64,000 nt of DNA, taken from contig OY756964.1 of assembly GCA_963580455.1 (NCBI GenBank), positions 23,720,001-23,784,000 on the forward strand, in the 5' to 3' direction. The notes under the pieces are model-generated. The model worked only from the letters and a program-made list of their open reading frames with translations, searched no databases and had not been told where the DNA came from. Shown piece after piece: positions 50,268 to 63,907 of this stretch. The position numbers and the translations under genes were made by a program. Each line of letters opens with the position of its first letter. Positions within the stretch are counted from its first letter, which is position 1. This DNA comes from Euonymus europaeus (Eukaryota > Streptophyta > Magnoliopsida > Celastrales > Celastraceae).

Positions 50268-53200
50268 ATGGCTTCTTCAACAGCTGCCTACGCCATGAGC
50301 CACAGAGCTCAAATTCAATATCCAACATGGCCCAAGCCCCCAAAATCCACCAAAACCCACAAAAACCTCCATTTCCTCTCCACCCCTACCGCTCACATTC
50401 TCTCCAATCCTGGGGCGGTCTCCTCCTCCGCTTCCTTCCCTGTTAACCCGAAATCGCCCTCCTACCCACTTCACCTCCAACCCTTGCGAGACGCGGTTCA
50501 GGACAATATTATTGAGAATCTCGAAAATTCCATCAATTTTCAAATACCCATCGACCAAGACTCCGAAACCAGTGAAATTATCAGTCACGAATCGCGCAGG
50601 AGTATCTTCATCTTGGACCCGCCATGGATTTCTACTCTTTTCTTGAAGGGTCTGTATAAGAAAACGAACCGGGATTTGAATCGAGAGTGCAAGGAAATCG
50701 AGAAGACAAAATACAATCTGTTGAGAAGGCGGCAGATTAAGGAAGAGACTGAGGCATGGGAGAGGATGGTGGAGGAGTATAAGCAATTGGAGAGGGAAAT
50801 GTGTGAGAGGAAGTTGGCGCCGAACTTGCCGCAAATCAAGGGGTTGTTCTTGGGGTGGTTGGAGCCGTTGAGGGATGCAATAGAGAGAGAGAAGAATTTG
50901 CAGCGGTCAAAGAAGCAGAAGGCAGCTTTTGCGCCCCACATTGACTTATTACCGGCTGATAAGATGGCGCTCATTGTTATGCACAAGGTGATGGGATTGG
51001 TAATGGTGGGGCACGACAATGGCTGTGTTCAGGTCGTCCAGGCTGCCGTGCAGATTGGCATGGCTATTGAGCAGGAGGTGAGGATTGTTGGTTCTCATTT
51101 TTGTTAGTCACAATCTTCTGTAAGTTTCGTGTTAAGAGACCAGGACCTTGTTGTTTGTGTAGTTTCTGTACTTATCGTGCTCAAGTTAAAAGTGCCTATG
51201 TTGGTCAGTTGATGAAAATATATCATATAGGAGAAAGACTGACTGAAGTTTCCTTTGAGGTGAGTGTTATAGAAATGGAAGGAACATGTTAAATTCTAGA
51301 GCAGTCAATGCACAGGTAGAACGACTTTATGATATATGGGTGTGTTATGTCATTCTTGTCATAAAGAGATGAAGTAGGTTTTACACTAGTGGACATTCAT
51401 GGAGCTAGCGTTGGTGCATAATCTAGAAAAATGTAATAGGGGAGTTTTTGAAAGGGAGAAATTACCAATGTGGGTGGTGAAGGATCTAGTGTTATTTACT
51501 CTGTCTTCATGATAGCGAGAGAACATTTTCCATGAACATTTTGTTATTGGATGTGAATAAATTCCCTATAGCTGCTGATACCATCAAGTAATGCTGCACC
51601 CTATGTCATGTCATAGCCATCATCCGAAAACAATTTTTTTTTGCTACTCAATGTATTGAACTTGATCAGAAGGAGCATAAGTTCTGTCCTTTAGTTTTTC
51701 AGTTTAATGATAAGTTTGAACTTCGGATATTTTTTGATGCAGGATAAATAAAGAAACAGCAACTAGGATGAACCATGACCCTAAAAAATTCAGCTCTGAT
51801 TTTTCTTTATTTGTAAATTGTGTTCTTGCTGAATCGCACACTTCATATTTTGTATGCATAATTATTTGATTCATTGTTTCCCTTTGGATTTAACTGAAAA
51901 GTCCGTTCTTTCAGTTTTACCTCAATTATTTGTTCGACTTTTTAGATCTTCTTTTGCCTGTTTTATTTTATATTTTATTTTCTGTAAAAGATTAGAGGTA
52001 ACTGTATGATTTAGGAACATGAGCACCGGGAACTTGTATGTTGGATCCCTTGATAGAAAGCTTTAAATTTAGGGTCAGGAGTTAATTATAGGTGTTTTAA
52101 CTTAAGTAGGCAGCTAGGAAGCAGGATCTAGTGGGGATGAAGGCAAGGTACAAGTACAACGTTATATATTGAACCTTAGAAGTTTTTTTTGTCGTATACT
52201 ACTCTATCAGGCTTTAATCTCAGCTTGAAATTGTGCTACCTCTAATTAGTTCTTGGGTTATTGGACCTGCAGCTTGATAATCTCATGGTCTGTTCCCTCT
52301 ATGCATTCCATTGCAATAACTTCAAGATGTGAACTCCTCTTCCACCAAGTTTGATACAGCCCAATACATTCCATGATGCTTTTCTTTGAATGCAAAAGTT
52401 TATGAAATATGAAGGCACCAAGTGGGTGCAACCTGAACGTTATTGGAAGGCTGTATCAATAGCCTCAATCAAATTGATACAATGTATAGGCTATAGAGTA
52501 TTAAATCTTTAGAGCACTAAACCAATTGTCTGACGTCAAAGACAACTTCAGGCAATTAATTCTCTTCCCTTAGAGTTGGTGGTCATCCAATTGATGCCTG
52601 CCACATTTAAAACAATTGGCCAAACCTTCTTGGTCCAGGGACTGAAGAATGATCTGACTATTGATTCCTGAGATGATTTACAGTGTTAACATCTGTTGAC
52701 TAGACTATACAATGTACCTTCTTTCCCTACTTGCAATGAAGTGTTTGGCATCTAATTGTTTCATCGCAAGATTTCAGCAAGAACCGTCTATTTTCTAAGG
52801 ATGCCTCATAGTTTACCTACTTTTAAGATTCTTTCCAAGTAACATTTATTTTCCATTGTCTTATCATTGGTATTGTCATAGTTGGGAAAGTACACATAAT
52901 TTTCTTTCAATCCAACTTTCGTTACTAGTTCCTTGTTTATGCAAATGTGATAAATGTATAGATACCTGTCTGTTTTTTGTTAGTAGCAAATAGTGCTGTA
53001 CTAGGTGGGTGGATTCTTTCTTAGGATGAATGTTCATCTATTCTACCTTGAATGAGGTGCTAGTTCCTCTTGTATTTGCACCGAGTAATAATTTTAAACA
53101 TGCCCTTTGATTTTTACTTACCATGGTTGAACTCTTCACGGCTTATTTTTACCTATTTCTTTTATTTAAACACTGTTTAAGTTTAGAAAATAGGCAAAAG

Positions 53201-56200
53201 CAATTGAAAATAAGCTATGCCAAACTCAATTTTAAGTTAGGCTAGTCAAAGTTGACTTTTCTGAAACAGTACTGTATAAGGGTGCATATTTCACCTTATT
53301 AGTGTTGAAGGAGGTGAAGTTATGTAAGCTAGTGCCCACTGCTTTTTCTAAGGACTTTTATCTATTTTTCAATTTCTTATCTCAGGTTAGGATTCATAGT
53401 TTCCTGGAGAAAACTAAGCATTACCTAAATAAGAAGACAATAGCCAATTCTCAAGATGGTCTGGAAAAGGACAAGGAGTTACTCAGGAAACGTGTGAAAA
53501 GCTTAATTAAAAGGAAAAGACTCACTGAAGTGCAAAAGCTAGTGAAAAATGACGAAACTATACCTTGGGGTAGAGATACACAAGCTAAGGTATGCAGTTT
53601 TCAGCATTTCTACATTTCGGAATGGATTTTTTTTCATTTATTTATACTGGATTTTGTTTATTTATCCTCAATAATGAAAATATCTTCCTCTGACCCCCTG
53701 CCCTGGCCTAATGCAATTGTGCAGCTTGGGAGCCGTCTGATAGAACTGTTGACTGAAACAGCTTTTGTACAAGCTCCAGTTAACCAGTCAGCAGATACTC
53801 CACCTGATGTTCGACCTGCATTTAGGCATAGATTGAAAACCTCGTGGAAGAGTCCTGGGTGAGACTTATATTCTTTCTATGAAAGAAATGATCTTATACT
53901 CACTTTTTAATACCTTTTACAACTTTCTGCGGAATCACTTTTTTGTTATTGCAGGCAGAGTATAGCAAAGAAGTATGGAGTTATAGAATGTGATCCCCTT
54001 ATTCTTACTGGGCTTGATAGATCTGTGAGTTAAGAGTCTCTTTCTTTCCCATATGGTCGCCTTTATATTAAAATTGCATAGCTGACTTGTTGCTTAAGTG
54101 TTTTCAATTATGATATTATCTTTGTGGAATCACCTGCAACCTAATTGCCAAGAAAGTTATCTGTTAATAATCAAGGGGCCTAGATTCTACTTGATACTTT
54201 GTTGGATTTGGAACATAGGCCTCAGCCCTTGCACCACCATCTAGAGCTTGGCTGGCAATGGAAATGTTTCTTAGTTGTCTGAGCTTAAAATATAACACTT
54301 AGGTATGCTATCTTTAACAAATAATTCAAAGGGCTTTGCCATAGACCACCTTTATTTCTGGTGATCCTTATTCAGGTAAATTAAAGTGATTCCCCAGTCC
54401 AATAGTTGATCTTTAATCTTTTATGATTAAAACATGGAAGTGCTGCTGAAGATGTGATATAGATAACATGTTGTTCGTGTTCCAAATATTTAGTACAATA
54501 TTGTATCCTTTGTGCCTAGACATTTTGCTAATGAAGTGATGTCTGATATCTTGTTGCTGAAGTGTTTTGAATTATGATATTATCTTTGTGAAATCATCAA
54601 ATCTCCTGGCTGAAACCTATTTGCCAAAAAAAGTTATCTGTTAATAATCAAGTTGCGATGAAAATGTTTCTTAGTTGCCTCGGCTTATTATATAATACTT
54701 GGGTATGCTATCTTTAACAAATAATTCAAAGGACTCATAGATCACCTTTATTTCTGGTGGTTCTTATTCGATACAGTATAGTGATTCTCCTGTCCAATAG
54801 TTGATCTTTAATCTTCTATTTTTGTGCGAATTCAGTTGTACCTTAGCTATTCTCTGATTCTTCGGATTATGATTATAGCATGGATGATGGCAGTGCTGCT
54901 GAAGATGTGATATAGATAAAATGTTGTTTGTTTTTCAAATATTTAGTATAATATTGTATTCTTTGTGTCTTGACATTTTGTTAATGAAGTGATGTCTTAT
55001 ATCTTTCTTCTAAAGCAGGCCAAGCATATGTTGATTCCTTATGTGCCGATGCTGGTGCCTCCGAAGAAATGGAGAGGGTATGTATAGTATTGAAGTTGGA
55101 GGTGATATTACTTTTACATTTCTTTCAACAAAATCCTGCCTTGGGAATGTAATGGGTGGCAGTAAAATCAAATGTATTTAATATTGTTCCTGCCTGCCAT
55201 ATTTCCATTGTAAACAAACAAATGGGAAAGCTGATTGAAAAACAACTACCTGAGTACTTAACATTGAACAGTTTTTGGCTAGGTTTCTCTTTTACACAAC
55301 GACCATTTTTTTGAATTCCAAAATTTGTTTCTTGGCATTTTTTAGGCTGCCAATGCTTTATAATTTTAAGTTCTTATAGCTTTTAGCTTTTGTTTCTAAT
55401 TTTAGTAAGTGAACTTTGTACTGCAATAAGCCTTCCTGAATACTCTGTTATTTTGGTTATTTGGAACATTGGTTGTAAATATATCTTTATACTGTATCAG
55501 ATATGACAAGGGGGGTCATTTTTTTTTACCTTCTTATCTGATGCGCACTCACGGGTCTAAGAAGCAACAAGCTGTGCTGAAGAGTGTTCCTGCAAAGGAT
55601 ATGGGAAAAGTTTTTGAGGTAAAGTGATGTTCCCTATATCTGATATAATTGAATTTTATGCTTATGAGATGACTTTTTTGAATGAACAGAATTCAAAGTT
55701 GACAAATGAGATGAGTTATTGGAGATTTCAGGGCGTTCTTGTGTTGAATGTAATTTTTTTTGTCCTTAAAGAGTAGGGATGATGATTGAACATGCCCAGA
55801 TATATTTGAATGTGAGAGAATTTTGAAAACAGAAACAGAGAGAAAAACAGAAGATAGCTTGTTTGACACTATACCAGGGTCTTTTGGATGTTTGCCTGCT
55901 TAAAATTCTTTAAGAAATTATTTATCCATTATATGGAGAAACTTTAGATCTTATATGTGAAGATCTTTCAGTGATCCTTATTTTATAGGTACTTACTGCT
56001 GCTGCTTGATAAATAAAAGAAGGAAAAAGGGACTAGATGGACCAAGTTTGCATCACAGATAATAATGATGTACTAGCTTGAAATAATAAAGAAAATCTGC
56101 TAAAAATCTTTGCTATATGGGTATGCAATAGAAGACTTAGAAGTTGGGAGTATCAGTGAGTAATGGGCCTGAGTTAAATAAATAACTTTCTTACAAGCAT

Positions 56201-59200
56201 TAGCAATAATGCTTTTGACTCTTTTTTCCCCTCCTTCCTGTTGAACAGAAACAGGGATTAGATGATTTTCCAGTGCTAAGATAAATCCATGACTTCTAAT
56301 AAATACCATTGATCAAACTTGAGTTATCCATAAATCCAATAGCACCTGACTTACTCTTTACGTGTTCAAAAGCTTTTCTTTCCTCTCCAACCTCAAAAGC
56401 TCAAATTCTTTCTCCCCTTGAAGATTGAAGTAGGAGTGTAGGACCACACATTGAACTTCATCTCCAAGTAGCAAGGCATTAATCAAGAGCATCAAATCAA
56501 ATGACATCAAGAACTCTCTCATAAACCTCTTGACCACTTACGATGGAGGAGAAATGAAATGGTGTCTGCTTATCTGAAACCGAAAGATAATGAAACTTCC
56601 CCAAGTGGCTTCCCAATTGAGGCTCATCCTTTCTGGATCCTTTGACTTCTAGATGATTTGGAGGTGCTTAGTTAAAAATAAAATAAAAAGAAGCACGTGG
56701 TTATAAATTTATTCCCCTTGTAATGGTTTCCGTAAATCTTAATTGATATTTTATACATTCTCTGTTGATTTCAATTCATACTTTATCATTTATCATTAAC
56801 ATGTTTGATTCTGTCAATCAACAAGGCACAAATATGGCATTGCCCCATATTTTTTTGATAAGTCATGCTTTGTCGTTATTATCCTTAGCGTGAGAGGGGA
56901 CTAGAACCTTGTCCTGATTCAAGTTCAAGTCCTATGAAGTAGGCCACGATTAAGCTAAGAGCTCAGTTATTTCTGAGCCACTTTATCATTTCCAGGATCT
57001 TACTTCTACATATAACTTGAAACTGATACATCCTCTTGATTCATCACGAGATTCAATTTAACTTCATTCTTTTCTGAAATGGTTCATGAACAGGCCCTGG
57101 ATACCCTTGGAAGCACCAAATGGAGGGTGAATAGTAGAGTACTTGCTGTGGTGGAGAGCCTCTGGACAAGTGGTGGAAAAATTGCAGGCTTGGTTGATCG
57201 TGAAGATGTGAGCACATCTTGTTCCGCTCTCTTTGGCACCTCCTTGCGATTCAATAAAATTCTGTTTCATTCAGGAAAAAAGAAAGAAAATTCATCTCTT
57301 TGGATGAGTTGTCTCAATTGAATGATAATTGGCATTTCAACATGATATGATTCACCTTAGAATATCTGTCTTGTGTCAGAATATCAAATTATTGATCTAT
57401 TCTATTTGTCGTCCTCATACAAAACTTTCCTGGTTTGTTTGTTGAAGAAGTTTGTAGGCTATTATGTAGTTTATTATACCGGGCTCTTGTGCTTTCAGGC
57501 CTTTTTTTTGTTTCTTACCCAAATATGGGTTTCTGTTGGTTTGCAGATTCCTATACCAGAGAAGCCATGCTCGGAGGACGTAACAGAGATCCAAGAATGG
57601 AAATGGAATGTGAGAAAAATAAAGAAGATAAATCGGGAGAGACATTCCCTACGATGTGACACTGAACTTAAGCTCTCTGTGAGATTTCTCTCTTAAATGC
57701 ATTTTCTTTTTGTTTGTACTTATATGTGCATATCCTATACCGGTGTACTTGCATTGAGTTATGGTAATCCTGACCAGAGACAGAAGTTGGTGAGTCTATC
57801 AGCTGGCTAACCTAGTCATGCTACCATGCAGTACAATTTAGTCCTATAGGTAAAATTCTTGGCCCAGTGGTAGAGCTGGTGGGTGCAACCTAGAAGTCAC
57901 ATGAACTGTCTCTCCACATATTATGTGGAGGTAAGTTTGTGTGCATCCTATTCCTACCGGTCCCCAACCCCTCCCACTACGAGAGCATTGAGCATGGGAG
58001 TCTTTTTTTAGGTTGAATTTTGATTGCACATTTTATTTGGCATTAGCATTACTTAGCCTTGTCATAGAGGCTCTTCCAGCTATGTCATTTTTGGGCCGTG
58101 GGTAACCAGGCAACTCAAAATCTTAATGTGGTTTGATCACATCACAACTTGATTTGACTTAGACTGCGCCATGACAAATAGTTCTCCACATGCTTTTGGT
58201 TTCAATTTTTAAGTATGGATTTTAAGCACACTCATTTGAACAGGTGGCTCAAAAGTTGAAAAATGAGGAAGGCTTTTATTATCCTCACAATCTTGATTTT
58301 CGAGGCCGTGCTTATCCGATGCATGCACATTTGAATCATCTAAATTCTGATTTGTGTCGTGGAGTTCTTGAATTTGCTGAGGGACGACCACTAGGAAGGT
58401 CTGGGTTACAATGGTTGAAGATTCATTTAGCAAACCTTTACTCAGGCGGGGTTGAGAAGCTTTCTCATGATGGTCGCCTTGCATTCGTTGAGAATCATCT
58501 GGATGATATTTTTGATTCGGCAGAAAACCCCATTAATGGAAAGCGCTGGTGGCTAACAGCTGAAGATCCTTTTCAGTGCTTGGCTGCTTGTATTGATCTT
58601 TCAAAGGCCTTAAAGAACTCGTCGCCTCATTCGGTGATATCCCACCTGCCAATTCACCAGGTAAGTGCTGCATTGGCAGAACTTTATTTTGTGGCTTCTG
58701 TGAAATGATAGATGCCGTAGACAATTTTAGGGAGGATGAGCTTAGACATCATCTTCAAAGTATGTCCAGAATTATCTAATATGTTGAATTACACCTATTG
58801 GACAATTACATAGCCACAACTCACATTAGGAACTAAAAAGTTTGCTTGAAAATGGCCCTGTCTGCATGATACAATTTTCCTGGGTATGTCCTAGACTGTT
58901 GAATAGGTATGTACAATAAAATTTTCATTCTTATGGTCTTATTCTCTACTATCTTGTTCAATGTAAAAGACCAAATTACTTTCCATACTCTGGGAAGTTG
59001 GATATGATAACTCATTGATCCTTAGAAGGGCTCTATCGTACACTACTCACTTATGATGCGTTTGCTTTTTTGCATAGATCATGGGTTATAGCATAAATTA
59101 TGGATCTTTAGACAGAGCTCTATTGAATACTAATACTATTCACATGTGCTGTGTTCTTCTTCTTGTTTTTTTTTTTTTGCATAAGTCATTGTTTATTTCT

Positions 59201-62200
59201 TGTTTGTGATAGTTCGGACATTCATAATTATAATTTCCTATCAAGTGTACCATGGCGAATATGTGTTTGAGTCTTTCCCACCTTGCCGCACATTAGTGAT
59301 TTGTTTTACCTCTGTAGATCTGAGTCTGTTGTCTGTACACTTTTGACCTTTTATGAGTATTGGAATCAACTAGAGTTTGTTCGTTACCTTTCTGTCAACT
59401 TCATATTAATGGAAAATGATGCAGAATTTATTTATTGCAGGATGGCTCGTGTAATGGCCTGCAGCACTATGCTGCCCTTGGAAGAGACAGTGTAGGCTTA
59501 TTTACTGTCTCGTATATATATCATTTTTCGTGGTCACACGATTTATCTATACAAGTCATTCTCTGGATGTGATCTCCTGCTATGTTATGCATATGTTTTG
59601 GAACAAAAGAAAATACGGAATTTAAAGAGCTCATTCTTCTTCAGAATATCCTCTCTTATCGGGCAAGCTTTTGATTCCCCCTTACACCACCCTCCATTCT
59701 CTTGTCCATCCACCCCTACTCAGGCCACAAAACACATGTTTGCATCCACCAAATGGAAAGAAGAAAGAAAACCTGAACGACCAAATTGTGGCATTAGGGG
59801 ACGGCAGACTTCGTCATGTCAGTTTAGGTTGCACTTTCAGTTATATAGGCTCGAGCAGTCTTCTCTTTATCCTTTTTTCTTAAAATTATTATTTAGTCAT
59901 ATGCCACACAATATTGAGACTCTCCTAAGTTGATTTGCTACAGGTACAGCCATCTGCTGCATGCATATCTGCTAGTTTATCCCTCCCGACATCGAGCCTC
60001 TGGAATCCTACTTGATATGCGAAAACTCTTGAAATACTCAGCATAAAGTTTCTGAAAGTTATATTTATCTTTGGAGAATGAAGGAATATTTTGCTGCAGT
60101 AATTTTACACGGAAGATGCTCTTCTATTGCATTATCAATATCCAATTATTGGCTATGCAATGAGTAGAAGTGTTATTTTCCTGCTCGATTGTAACTTGTC
60201 ATTGTTAATATTTTTTCCATATGGCTTGTTTTTCAGATGGAAGCAGCAGCAGTGAACTTAATTGCTGAAGAGAAACCTGCTGATGTTTACTCGGAAATTG
60301 CTGTAAGGTATAATACTGTCTTGGGAGTGGGAAATGTAGTCACTAGAATCTTATCTGGAAATGAGAGACAGCAGTCTCTCTCTCTGAGAATGCATGCATG
60401 ATTTGTGTTTATTTGTTTCTTTATTTGGCATCATACTGGATGACATTCTAAGCTGCTTTTTACTGGGCAGAGTTCATGAAATTATCAGAAGAGACAGCAA
60501 CAAGGACCCTGCTACGAATCCACATGCTTTATTAGCCAAGGTCCTAATTGATCAGGTTGATCGGAAATTGGTTAAACAGACAGTGATGACTTCAGTATAT
60601 GGTGTCACTTTTATTGGGGCACGAGAACAAATAAAAAAAAGACTAGAGGAGAAGGGTCTTATTACCGATGATAAACTGCTTTTTTCTGCTGCTTGTTATG
60701 CTGCAAAAGTAAGTCATCAACCTCACAATATTAAGGTGCAGGTTGTTCTTGTTTTGAGTACAGAATTCTGCTTGAAATTTTAGACTGTTTTACTATGCCA
60801 TTGAATTTGAAATTAAATAGGATTCTACTAGAAAGTTTCACTAAAAATGCCGTTGGTGCAATTCAAGATCAAGCAATTTATTATATCGCATTCCTGGTTT
60901 ATTTTGTCTCGGGCATTAAGTTTTAAAATGTCATGTCAGATACTGAATCTATTGGTGTCATGGATGTCATATTTACATCATGGATGTAGACTTATATTAA
61001 GAGTTTCTTATAATGTTACCTTTTTTATTCTTCAGTTTAATTTATTCCCACACGTGAAAACATTTTACAGGTGACACTGACTGCCCTAGGAGAGATATTC
61101 CAAGCTGCACGTGGCATAATGGGTTGGCTTGGTGATTGTGCAAAGGTATTTCATATATATGGAAGTCAAAGTACGTCAGCCTGTGAATGGTGATTCTAGA
61201 GTCTGGGATTGTAAATTAGTTCCTTTTGCACTATAAACTTCTGCAGGTTATTGCTTCTGAAGATCAACCAGTACAGTGGACTACTCCACTTGGTCTTCCT
61301 GTTGTGCAACCTTACTGCAAAAGTGAACGACATCTGGTAAGGGTTGCACCACAGTTATAGTGTTAGAATTGCAGATTAGACTATTATATGGTGCTATAGT
61401 TTGAAGTTAAGGCTTATAAATGGTGGCTGCTTCATGTAAAATTTTCAAAATATACTGCCAAATTTATATTGAGAGTAGTGCTGATAAGTCAATAGTGCTT
61501 GCCAATGATGCAAACCTAATAAAATAGGTAAATAACTCATGCGCACAAGGCTCCTGCAGTGGTTGGGAGCAGGAATGATGCAAACCTAATGTGCCCATAA
61601 ATTATGCACCTTGTAAAAAATTGATGTATCTTCCATATTAGATGCGAAAATGCAGTTGCTTTTAATAAAATTTGCATATGGCTTGCACTCAGTGTTCCTC
61701 ATCCTTAATGTGATTACTCGCCTTGTCATATTTTTTTGAATGATACAAATTTATTATTCAAGGGCAAGAGACTATGAAAGTATCACTTTAAATGCAAGTG
61801 TCTGCCAACCAAAGGTGCATTACATCAAATATTATATAGTCTCTGTCAGATTAGAAGTAGTTCTTTTTTGTTAAGATTAGTTACTTTGTCATTAAACCCA
61901 ATAAGTTAATGTTTCACACCATTTATACACATCCTAACACTCCCCCTTTCGTGTGGGTTGGGCAATCTGACAGCCCAACATGTGCACAACAAACGAGGCC
62001 CAACATTAGGTTAATAAATGTTGTCGGTGGCAAACAGGTTCCTGGGTCTTTGTAATCAACATCATTGCAATCCAAAGTTAATAAAAGATGGTTTCTAAGG
62101 TTGCGTGTCAAACTTCCTTACATATCAAAGTTAATAATTCATTGGCATGGCATCCTTTAAGAAGTTCAAACACATCGTTAAAGTGCATCATAGCTGTGGA

Positions 62201-63907
62201 AAAGACCTGAATATCAAAAGAGAATACATCCATAATTCATATATGGAGGATATTTGTTGCACTAAACTAACTAGAAATTGGACCATAAGATCAGAAGTTG
62301 AAAGCATATTACTGAATTATTTTTTTCATTAATTTGCACTCACTTGCCTCAACATCTCTTTTGCTAAGTTGTCTCTCTTAAATAGTGTATCAAGATGGTG
62401 ATAATTGGATTTGGTGTTGCAGATAAGAACTTCTCTTCAGATCATCGCCTTGCAGCGGGAGAGTAATTCCGTAAGCTTTAGCTATTTTATTCCTGTACTT
62501 CTGTTATTTAATAATATGTATTGACTAAAAATATTCACTATCTCAATTCCAGGTTCAAGTTAGAAAACAGAGAACCGCTTTTCCTCCAAATTTTGTGCAT
62601 TCACTAGATGGTTCACACATGATGATGACTGCTGTTGCTTGCCGGGATGCTGATTTACACTTTGCAGGTCTGTCTTCCTTGTTTATAATAGACAGAGCTC
62701 AAACCTATTATATAGATTAGTTCAGGCAGAATAGTTGGTTTTAGAAGTGTTTTGTTAAATTAGTCGAAAATCTCCTTTAACATGTTGGATTTTAAAATTG
62801 TTAACCATATTATCACCACCTTTTGCCTTTTATTAAAAGTTCCATTTAATGCTGGTTGGAGCTTGATGTTCCCAAAAAAGAAAAGAAAAGGCTATGTGAT
62901 ACTTGATTGTTAATTTTAAATTGCTGGATTATCTTTTCCCCAAAGGATAATGAATGCTTTCCAGTTGGAGGAGTTTTGTTTCTAGGTGCATGCGGTTACT
63001 CTTGGGTTGAGATTATGACAGTTTCCATGTAAACCAACAATTTCAGAAATAAATGGACACTGACAAAGTACTACTGTAATTCACTAAATTCTTTTATCTC
63101 TGGCTTTTCAACCAATTCCCCCTAATTCATGGATATCCTTGAGTGACCCTTGAAAGGGTTTCCAGTCATAAATGGACTAGTGGCATTTGCTCATTTTTTT
63201 TAATCTATGAGGAACAAACATATCTGTTTAGGATGAGGTTTGAAGCACTTTCTTTAGCAAATGATATTTTCTTAGTTGATGAGATTAGGTTGGGGGTTAA
63301 TTCAAAGTTATAAATGCAGTAATATGCTCTAAAGCTGGAGCTTTCAAAAATAAGGGGTTTGGCTCAGAAAGAGTTTGGGGTAAAAATAAGAATGTTGAAG
63401 TGGATGTGTGATGGCACAAGAAAATATAAGAAATGAAGTTATAAACTGTCCAATCGGGAAAAGAAGAAAGAAGAGAGAGAGAGACCTTAGGTGGAGTATC
63501 CAATTCTAGGTAAGATGTGGAAAAATTATTTAAGATGGTTCTGACTTCTGAGATGTATGTGTAATGTAGATGCAAAATATCTGGGCATAGAGACGTGGAA
63601 GAACATCCTAGTGACTTTATATGAAAAGAGGAAGGTTAAATATGAAATGGCTTGAAGTAATTAGGAAGCATATAGATATCAAGGAACAGCTATTAATGTA
63701 ATCTTAGATATGATAAGTGTTAAAGAGGATTGATGTAGTAGAATTGAAGTCTTATTTTATAATGTGTATATTTTCGTGTCCTCACATAAGAATCTTCTTA
63801 CAGGTGTGCATGACTCTTTCTGGACTCATGCATGTGATGTGGATTTGATGAATCGGATACTTCGTGAAAAATTTGTGGAGCTCTATAGAGTCCCAATACT
63901 TGAAAAT
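50268..63907 (+). CDS. RPOT3: Chloroplast phage-type RNA polymerase RPOTp (nucleus-encoded polymerase), 3' end outside window
   Basis: Single-subunit T7-like polymerase that transcribes housekeeping and early plastid genes. Exons: 50268-51077, 53386-53589, 53725-53858, 53955-54024, 55019-55077, 55501-55618, 57094-57207, 57547-57678, 58244-58660, 59441-59491, 60237-60307, 60471-60708, 61071-61145, 61247-61336, 62423-62470, 62553-62667, 63804-63907; 950 codons with no stop. The final exon lies beyond the window (family length about 990). The N-terminus is a Ser/Thr/Pro-rich transit peptide ([15 protein letters not shown]). The conserved [20 protein letters not shown] block favours the plastid form over mitochondrial RPOTm. 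T7 catalytic positions are all present: Asp687 (DGSCNGLQH), Lys762 and Tyr770 ([10 protein letters not shown]), Asp919 (HDSFWTH). Intron 1 is 2.3 kb; intron 4 has a 464-bp tandem duplication; intron 16 has a LINE relic. Confidence 0.95.
54086..55003 (+). repeat. Large tandem duplication (about 464-bp unit) in RPOTp intron 4
   Basis: Copy 1 (54086-54549) starts CTTGTTGCTTAAGTGTTTTC and copy 2 (54550-about 55003) starts CTTGTTGCTGAAGTGTTTTG. Both run through AGTTATCTGTTAATAATCAA, TATGCTATCTTTAACAAATA, CCAATAGTTGATCTTTAATC and TGCTGCTGAAGATGTGATAT, and both end AATGAAGTGATGTCT(G/T)ATAT. Each copy has small indels. The second copy abuts the acceptor of the next exon at 55019. Confidence 0.9.
57845..57995 (+). 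mobile_element. SINE (Au/TS-like), in RPOTp intron 8
   Basis: Starts with a tRNA-type A box (TTGGCCCAGTGGTAGAGCTG), then a poor B-box region near 57890-57910, CTCTCCACATATTATGTGGA, and GGTAAGTTTGTGTGCATCCT with a CCCAACCCCTCCCACT tail. The 3' half parallels the copies near 11600 and 33450. It has the same orientation as the host gene. I could not define flanking duplications. Confidence 0.6.
63368..63730 (+). mobile_element. Degraded LINE (L1) reverse-transcriptase 3' fragment in RPOTp intron 16
   Basis: A frame from about 63381 reads [19 protein letters not shown], similar to the C-terminal RT-downstream segment I recall in plant L1 LINEs (R-M-L-R-W-M-C-G...). Further on, AAATTATTTAAGATGGTT matches the usual LRWFGH-coding region, and GTGGAAGAACATCCTAGTGA the GRPR region. 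Frames are broken by indels and stops, so the fragment is dead. The 5' end is missing. Confidence 0.55.

Noticed and set aside
50277..50834. 185-codon minus-strand open frame opposite RPOTp exon 1
   Set aside because: The plus strand encodes conserved RPOTp sequence here ([12 protein letters not shown] block); the antisense frame has no family features.
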